DNA from: an uncultured Bacilli bacterium | GTDB taxonomy: Bacteria; Bacillota_I; Bacilli_A; RF39; UBA660 | NCBI GenBank assembly: GCA_944358495.1 | Contig: CALVRF010000041.1 | Location: 1-11,355, forward strand | Direction: 5' to 3' | Length of the DNA: 11,355 nt | Shown here: positions 6,943 to 11,355 of the stretch, piece after piece | Position numbering within the stretch: position 1 is the first letter of the stretch | How the letters are laid out: each line of letters opens with the position of its first letter | The notes under the pieces: model-generated | What the model saw: the letters and a program-made list of their open reading frames with translations, nothing else | Databases searched by the model: none | Told to the model about the DNA's origin: nothing | Program-made: the position numbers and the translations under genes

Positions 6943-7704
6943 ATGGATGTGGTTTATTTTATTTTATTCTTTATTTTTGGAACCATTTTTGGTTCTTTTT
7001 ACAATGTTATAGGTTACCGACTGCCTAAAGGAGAATCGATAATTTATCCAGCTAGTCATTGCCCAAATTGTGGGCATAAATTAGGCACTTTAGAATTAAT
7101 CCCAATTTTATCCTTTTTAATTCAAAAGGGTAGGTGTAAACATTGCCAAAATAAAATTTCTGCTTTTTATATGGTTTTTGAATTTCTAACAGGCCTGTTA
7201 TTTGGTATTGCCTATCTTTGTTTTGGTTTTTCTTTAGAATTAATTATTGCTTTAACCTTTATTTCATTATTAATTATAATTGTTGTTAGTGATTATAATT
7301 ATATGATCATTTCAGATTCAGTTTTAATTTTCTTTAGCATTCTTTTAGGGGTAGAAATTCTAATTATTTATGGTCCCGATAAATTCATTGGAAGACTTAT
7401 TAGTGCAATTTTGGCTTTCTTAACGATGTTTTTTATTAAAAAAATTGGGGATTTTATGTTTAAGAAGGAATCAATGGGTGGCGGAGATATTAAGTTAATG
7501 TTTATCTTTGGGTTAGTACTTGGTTACCCAATGACAATATTATCTATTTTTTTAGGTTCGCTTGTTGGCTTTCCTATTTCGTTAATTATGCTAAAGAAAA
7601 ATATGGATCATATTATTCCATTTGGGCCATTTTTAGCTATAGGTGGTATTATTATATTATTGTTACAATTAAATTTTGAAATGATTTTAAAACTATATAT
7701 GTAG
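6943..7704 (+). CDS. Prepilin peptidase, A24 family (PilD/GspO/ComC)
   Basis: A 253-residue membrane aspartic peptidase that removes the leader of type IV prepilins and, in many bifunctional members, methylates the new N-terminus. The N-terminal cytoplasmic domain has GSFYNVIGYRLP (17-28) and two zinc-type CxxC pairs (C40/C43 and C65/C68). The catalytic Asp residues are D117 in VSDYNYMIISD and D182 in MGGGDIKLM, and the closing motif PFGPFLAIG (226-234) is present. About eight membrane helices fit the family. Three in-frame starts follow the pilC stop: GTG 6934, ATG 6937 and ATG 6943. The last is favoured because AGGTGAT (6932-6938), matching the 3' end of 16S rRNA, then lies at normal distance. 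The ribosome binding site begins within the pilC stop codon, so the two genes are surely cotranscribed. Its prepilin substrates are not in this window. Confidence 0.95.
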   Translation: MDVVYFILFFIFGTIFGSFYNVIGYRLPKGESIIYPASHCPNCGHKLGTLELIPILSFLIQKGRCKHCQNKISAFYMVFEFLTGLLFGIAYLCFGFSLELIIALTFISLLIIIVVSDYNYMIISDSVLIFFSILLGVEILIIYGPDKFIGRLISAILAFLTMFFIKKIGDFMFKKESMGGGDIKLMFIFGLVLGYPMTILSIFLGSLVGFPISLIMLKKNMDHIIPFGPFLAIGGIIILLLQLNFEMILKLYM

Positions 7705-7728
7705 GCCTTTAATAATAAGGCTTTTTTT
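7704..7728 (+). terminator. Rho-independent terminator after the prepilin peptidase gene
   Basis: Five-base stem GCCTT (7705-7709) / AAGGC (7717-7721) with a TAATAAT loop, followed by seven Ts (7722-7728). The stem is short but the T run is strong, and it starts at the stop codon of the peptidase gene. Confidence 0.75.
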
Positions 7729-7736
7729 GATATAAT
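7708..7736 (+). promoter_or_regulatory. Extended -10 promoter of the ydbS-like gene, nested in the upstream terminator
   Basis: TATAAT at 7731-7736 is preceded by TGA (7728-7730), making an extended -10. The -35 position at 17-bp spacing (TTTAAT, 7708-7713) falls inside the terminator hairpin. The predicted start near 7743 coincides with the AAGGAG ribosome binding site (7744-7749), giving a leader of about 16 bases. Confidence 0.6.
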
Positions 7737-7758
7737 TAAGGCGAAGGAGTTGAAAAAC

Positions 7759-8241
7759 ATGTATAAGTCATTAGACAAAAAGGGAATTACTGTTATGCGA
7801 ATTAATGCTTTAGTTAGTGGTTTAATTATTACAATTATTACTCTAGTTATTGCTTGGTTTGTATATATGGAAGTTAATGATTTTTGGAAAGGAATAACGG
7901 TTGTGGTAGCGGTGGCTATTATTTTACTGGCACTGCTGGATATTGTCTTGTTTCCTAAGATCCGTTATAATCGTTATAAGTATTTAATAACTGATGAGAA
8001 AATCGAGGTGAAAAAGGGGTTGTTTTTAATTACGACTTCTATTATTCAAATAAAAAGAGTTCAAAAAATCGAATTAAGCAATGGCCCAATCGATCGCATA
8101 TTTAATTTATCAAATGTAAATATTTATACAGCTGCTGGGACGGTTGATATTAAGTTTTTAAACGATGATGAAGCTAAAAATATTAGTGAAAAAGTTAATG
8201 CTTTATTGAAAAAGGAGCTTAATAAAAAAGATGAAAACTAG
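7759..8241 (+). CDS. Bacterial PH-domain membrane protein, YdbS-like
   Basis: 160 residues. Two membrane helices (about 16-36 and 45-65) are followed by a cytoplasmic bacterial PH domain (bPH_2, formerly DUF304; about 68-150). The domain shows the usual chain of RYNRYKYLITDEKIEVKKG, IQIKRVQKIELSNGPIDRIFNL and NIYTAAGTVDIKFL. Size, topology and the next gene match the YdbS-YdbT pair of Bacillus subtilis. That pair has been linked to resistance to membrane-active bacteriocins such as amylocyclicin (from memory); the molecular function is not established and the ligand is unknown. ATG 7759 is preferred over TTG 7750 because AAGGAG ends at 7749, touching the TTG but nine bases from the ATG. The stop overlaps the start of the next gene by 11 bp, so the pair is probably made together as a complex. 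Confidence 0.85.
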   Translation: MYKSLDKKGITVMRINALVSGLIITIITLVIAWFVYMEVNDFWKGITVVVAVAIILLALLDIVLFPKIRYNRYKYLITDEKIEVKKGLFLITTSIIQIKRVQKIELSNGPIDRIFNLSNVNIYTAAGTVDIKFLNDDEAKNISEKVNALLKKELNKKDEN

Positions 8242-9637
8242 AATGCATCCATCTATAATTTTAGAAAGATTAGTTAATAGTTTATTAGTGATTATTGTTT
8301 TAGCATTTTATATTGTGACGCAGATGCTTGATGATTTTAGTGCTGAAAATATTAATAATACTATTTCAGTCATTTCTTCACTGGGCTTTAGTACTTTTAC
8401 TTTAGGTTTCATCGTTATTGTTTTATTACTGATAGTTTTTGGGATTTTCTTTTTTATCGCTTGGAAAAATACTTATTTATTTTTTGATAATGAAAATTTG
8501 ATTATTGAAAAAGGAAAAATTTTTAAGCAAGTGACAACTATTCATTTATCAGATATTGCAACAATTAATATTACACGAAATATTCTGGAAAAAATACTAG
8601 GAACTTCAAATTTAAAAATTGATTTAAATACCAGCAATAGTGTGACTTTTAAAGGCAAATTGGTTTTTAAAGAAGATAAAGCTTATGAACTTAAAAATGA
8701 AATATTATTGAGAATGGGTAAGGATGCTGGTAATAAGGAAGAGGATTTTGATAGTTTAATTGATTATAGTTCTCAGGATGTATTTAGACATATGCTGTTA
8801 TCCATTGATATAGTTGCTATTTTATTTATAATTATTGTTTATTTTATTGTTCTTATGGGAATGATGGAAACTTCCCAAACTGCGGGAGTTATTTTTACAA
8901 TTATTCCAATTTTAATTATCATAGTACCACTACTTTGGAGTGTGGCAAAAACTTATCCTAGTTATTTTAATTTTAAAGTAATCAGGGAAAACAATCAAAT
9001 AAGATTATCTTATGGAGCTCTTACGACATATAAATATAATTTACCGATTAGTAAAATTAATGCAGTTATTATTCGTCAAACTTTGCAAGCAAGAATATTA
9101 GGCTACTATAACTTTGAAGTAGTTAATGCTGGTATTAGTGAACAAGAAGAAGAAAAAACTATTATTAGCTTGTATATTAAAAGTCATAATGTTAATAAAG
9201 TTTTAGAGGAATTAATTCCCGAATATCAAAATACAATTGTTTTACAAAATCAACCCAAAAGAGCTTTAGGACATTATTTGGTAGCTAAAATATTGTGGAT
9301 TGCGATTAGCTTAGTTTTAATTCCTTTTACAAATTATTTCTCTTTATTATTAATTCCTTTAATAGTTTTAATCGCTTTGGCACAATATAAAACTAAACAA
9401 ATTGGAAAAGATGATAATTTAATAATTATTGCCGATGGAATATTAAACAAAAAAGTAACGTTAATTAAATATAGCAATATTGAGTTAGTAGCCATTAAAC
9501 AAAAGCTATTTAGCCCCATTTTTGGAACCAAGGTATTAAAAATTAATGTAGTTGGGCCGGCTACTAATAGTTCTTTTGAAAGTGGCTTATTTGATAAAAA
9601 TGTTGTTATGGATATTGCTAAACAGTATCAAGAATAG
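8231..9637 (+). CDS. Multi-PH-domain membrane protein, YdbT-like
   Basis: 468 residues with three repeats of two membrane helices plus a bacterial PH domain. Helices lie at about 15-33 and 58-78, 188-210 and 217-238, 349-368 and 370-386. PH-like modules lie at about 78-160 (with YLFFDNENLIIEKGKIF), 242-330 (with KVIRENNQIRLSYGALTTYKYNLP and ARILGYYNFEVVNAG) and 385-465 (with KQKLFSPIFGTKVLKINVVG). This is the YdbT arrangement, and B. subtilis YdbT is of similar size. It probably forms a membrane complex with the YdbS-like partner; function is unknown beyond the reported link to bacteriocin resistance in Bacillus. The start at 8231 uses AAGGAG (8212-8217) at the rather long distance of 13 bases; the alternative ATG 8243 is further away and outside the overlap. 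The third module is more divergent than the first two. No signal peptide is seen. Confidence 0.83.
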   Translation: MKTRMHPSIILERLVNSLLVIIVLAFYIVTQMLDDFSAENINNTISVISSLGFSTFTLGFIVIVLLLIVFGIFFFIAWKNTYLFFDNENLIIEKGKIFKQVTTIHLSDIATINITRNILEKILGTSNLKIDLNTSNSVTFKGKLVFKEDKAYELKNEILLRMGKDAGNKEEDFDSLIDYSSQDVFRHMLLSIDIVAILFIIIVYFIVLMGMMETSQTAGVIFTIIPILIIIVPLLWSVAKTYPSYFNFKVIRENNQIRLSYGALTTYKYNLPISKINAVIIRQTLQARILGYYNFEVVNAGISEQEEEKTIISLYIKSHNVNKVLEELIPEYQNTIVLQNQPKRALGHYLVAKILWIAISLVLIPFTNYFSLLLIPLIVLIALAQYKTKQIGKDDNLIIIADGILNKKVTLIKYSNIELVAIKQKLFSPIFGTKVLKINVVGPATNSSFESGLFDKNVVMDIAKQYQE

Positions 9638-9651
9638 AAAAGAGGGGAAAC

Positions 9652-11142
9652 ATGAAACCTTTATTACTTTGTATTTTAGATGGGGTTGGTGTTAGAAAAG
9701 AAAATCATGGTAATGCTTTTAATTATGCTAACACGCCCAATTTAGATTATTTATTTAAAGAGTATCCGCATAGTTTGTTAGAAGCTAGTGGACCGTTTGT
9801 TGGACTTCCAGATGGGCAAATGGGAAATAGTGAAGTCGGACACATGAATATTGGTAGTGGGAGGATTATTAAACAATCTATTGATATTATTAGTGATAGT
9901 ATTAATGATGAGGCTTTAAGAAAAAATATTGAATTAATTAGTTTGATTAAACATGTGAAAGATAATCATTCAAAATTACATATATGCGGACTTTTAAGCG
10001 ATGGAGGAATTCATTCACATATTACTCATTTGTTTGGCATAATTGATATTTTAAAAAGCGAAAATATTGAAGTTTGCTATCACATCTTCACCGATGGGAG
10101 AGATACTAAACCTCATGAATCATTAAACTTTATTCAAAAACTTAAAGAAAAAATTAATGAAACTGGATTGGGAGAGATTGTGACGATAAGTGGTAGATAT
10201 TATGCGATGGATAGAGATAATCGCTGGGACCGAATAAAAAAAGCTTATGACGAAATGACTTTAGATACACCTATTTATAATGTCGAGACTAAAATTAAAG
10301 AAAGTTATAATAATAATATTACTGATGAATTTATCGTACCTTTTTCAGCAAGTAACAAGAAAATTACAGATAATGATGGAATTTTAGTTTTTAATTTTCG
10401 CCCTGATCGTTTAAGAGAATTATTTTCGGCTTTAACTAATAGAAGTTTTTCTGAATTTGAAAGAAAAGATTTAAAAAATTTAAAATTAGTAACAATGATG
10501 CCAGTAGATAAAAGCGTTATTTGTACTAATTTGTTTAAACATCCAAAAATTACAAATTATTTAGGAAAAATACTTGAAAAAAATCATTTAACACAACTTA
10601 GAATTGCTGAAACAGAAAAGTATCCGCATGTTACATATTTCTTTGATGGAGAAAATAAAGAAAAATTAGAAGGATGTACCCAAATATTAATTCCTTCCCC
10701 CAAGGTGGCTACTTACGATTTAAAACCAGAAATGAGTGCTTATGAGATTACTGATACTTTATTAAAAGAAATGGACAAATATGATGTTATTATTTTAAAC
10801 TTTGCGAATGGAGATATGGTTGGTCATACTGGAGTTTTTGAGGCAACAGTTAAAGCCGTAGAGACAATCGATTACTGTATTGGAAAAATTTATCATAAAA
10901 TCAAAGACTTAAATGGGGTTATGATTATAACCGCAGACCATGGTAACTGTGATTATATGCTGGATGAAAACAATAGCGTAATTACCTCACATTCACTTAG
11001 TTTGGTGCCATTTATTATTACTGATAAAACTTTTAAATTAAAAGATGGAAAACTAGCGGATATTGCGCCAACTATTCTAAAGCTTTTAAGTATTGATATT
11101 CCGAAAGAAATGACAGGAGATGTATTAATTGATGAAAAATAA
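9652..11142 (+). CDS. gpmI: 2,3-bisphosphoglycerate-independent phosphoglycerate mutase
   Basis: 496 residues. It interconverts 3- and 2-phosphoglycerate in glycolysis using two Mn2+ ions and a phosphoserine intermediate. The alkaline-phosphatase-type metal site is complete: D10 in CILDGVG, the catalytic S60 in GQMGNSEVGHMNIGSGR, D388 and H392 in ANGDMVGHTG, D429 and H430 in ITADHGNCDYM, and H447 in ITSHSLS. The inserted phosphotransferase domain (about 75-300) has its substrate residues H121 (SDGGIHSH), R150-D151 (FTDGRDT), R182 and R188 (GRYYAMDRDNRWDR), and R250 and R253 (FNFRPDR), with K323 in AETEKYPHVTYFFDGE. The length is slightly below the Bacillus enzyme and the protein is intact. 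AGAGGGG lies before the ATG, only 14 bp after the ydbT-like stop, so it probably shares that transcript. It is not next to eno, tpi or pgk within this window. Confidence 0.97.
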   Translation: MKPLLLCILDGVGVRKENHGNAFNYANTPNLDYLFKEYPHSLLEASGPFVGLPDGQMGNSEVGHMNIGSGRIIKQSIDIISDSINDEALRKNIELISLIKHVKDNHSKLHICGLLSDGGIHSHITHLFGIIDILKSENIEVCYHIFTDGRDTKPHESLNFIQKLKEKINETGLGEIVTISGRYYAMDRDNRWDRIKKAYDEMTLDTPIYNVETKIKESYNNNITDEFIVPFSASNKKITDNDGILVFNFRPDRLRELFSALTNRSFSEFERKDLKNLKLVTMMPVDKSVICTNLFKHPKITNYLGKILEKNHLTQLRIAETEKYPHVTYFFDGENKEKLEGCTQILIPSPKVATYDLKPEMSAYEITDTLLKEMDKYDVIILNFANGDMVGHTGVFEATVKAVETIDYCIGKIYHKIKDLNGVMIITADHGNCDYMLDENNSVITSHSLSLVPFIITDKTFKLKDGKLADIAPTILKLLSIDIPKEMTGDVLIDEK

Positions 11143-11162
11143 AAGCCGCCTAAGCGGTTTTT
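11141..11162 (+). terminator. Bidirectional Rho-independent terminator between gpmI and the HTH gene
   Basis: A compact hairpin: CCGC (11146-11149) pairs with GCGG (11154-11157) around a CTAA loop, extended by a G-T pair and flanking A/T pairs (AAAA before, TTTTT after). It is the most GC-rich short element in the window. With T runs on both strands it can stop gpmI transcription from the left and the HTH gene from the right. Confidence 0.85.
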
Positions 11163-11176
11163 ATGTTTTTGACTTA

Positions 11177-11355
11177 CTATTCATTAGTTCTTCCTAGAAT
11201 CCAATCGATAGAGTAATTATATTTTTGGGCAAGGGCAATTAAACTTGTTAAAGTTATTAATGTTTTACCATGCTCATAACCCCACCATGTTGATTGATTA
11301 ATGCCGATTGATTCAGCGATTTGTAATTGGGACAAATTGGCAGTTTGTCTAATAT
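11177..11355 (-). CDS. XRE/Cro-CI-type helix-turn-helix regulator, 5' end beyond the window
   Basis: 58 residues plus a TAG stop are visible on the minus strand; the start lies past base 11355. The sequence holds the XRE helix-turn-helix: NLSQLQIAESIGINQSTWWGYEHGKT, followed by LITLTSLIALAQKYNYSIDWILGRT, which is the classic end of this fold (in many relatives written as SLDYLLGRTD). Only about the first ten residues of the DNA-binding domain seem to be missing, so the whole protein is probably a single-domain regulator of some 65-70 residues. Such small proteins regulate phage, conjugative element, toxin-antitoxin or ordinary metabolic genes; nothing here tells which. Its three Trp codons are TGG. 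It converges on gpmI and shares its terminator. Confidence 0.85.
   Translation of the reverse strand, partial: IRQTANLSQLQIAESIGINQSTWWGYEHGKTLITLTSLIALAQKYNYSIDWILGRTNE

Noticed and set aside
7750..7758. TTG start three codons upstream for the YdbS-like protein
   Set aside because: It directly abuts the AAGGAG site; ATG 7759 is nine bases away from it.
1..11355. Genetic code 4 (TGA read as Trp)
   Set aside because: No conserved Trp position uses TGA. The Trp codons in sigma factor, PilC, YdbS/T, GpmI and the HTH protein are TGG. Absence of TGA stops alone does not show reassignment.

Overview
The window is strongly AT-rich and carries 12 protein genes, two of them cut by the window ends. 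It reads as chromosomal sequence from a low-GC member of the Bacillota, class Bacilli or a relative on the mollicute side. The reasons are a Bacillus-type primary sigma factor, a dnaG-rpoD-trmK cluster, a YqfQ/VrrA-like small protein just beyond trmK (the same neighbourhood as in Bacillus subtilis), a ydbS-ydbT pair of bacterial PH-domain membrane proteins, and GGAGG-type ribosome binding sites. All Trp codons seen are TGG, and none of the 12 genes ends in TGA. I cannot name the genus; an uncultured gut or environmental Bacilli lineage is a guess.

Layout. 1-744: 3' part of a phosphatidylglycerophosphate synthase (pgsA) with an unusual hydrophilic tail. 783-1319, minus: a DUF6512-like membrane protein, convergent with pgsA and divergent from the next block. 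1439-4843: a tight plus-strand operon dnaG (primase), rpoD/sigA (primary sigma factor) and trmK (tRNA A22 methyltransferase), with overlaps of 8 bp and 1 bp, ended by a hairpin terminator that overlaps the trmK stop codon. 4856-5200, minus: the YqfQ-like protein. 5308-7704: a two-gene type IV pilus/type II secretion unit, an inner-membrane platform protein of the PilC/GspF/ComGB family with a long extra N-terminus, and a prepilin peptidase (PilD/ComC family), closed by a terminator. 7759-11142: ydbS-like, ydbT-like and gpmI (cofactor-independent phosphoglycerate mutase), probably one operon, closed by a GC-rich hairpin that looks bidirectional. 11177-11355, minus: C-terminal part of a small XRE-type helix-turn-helix regulator that runs off the window.

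Most of this is core housekeeping: lipid synthesis, replication priming, transcription initiation, tRNA modification and glycolysis. The accessory element is the pilC-pilD pair, which assembles and processes prepilins encoded elsewhere; no ATPase or prepilin gene is visible here. I found no mobile element, CRISPR array, rRNA or tRNA, and nothing I would call a new multi-gene system. The points most worth a second look are the PilC N-terminal extension, the separation of pilC-pilD from the rest of the pilus genes, the absence of TGA stops, and the lineage-specific changes in TrmK and PgsA.
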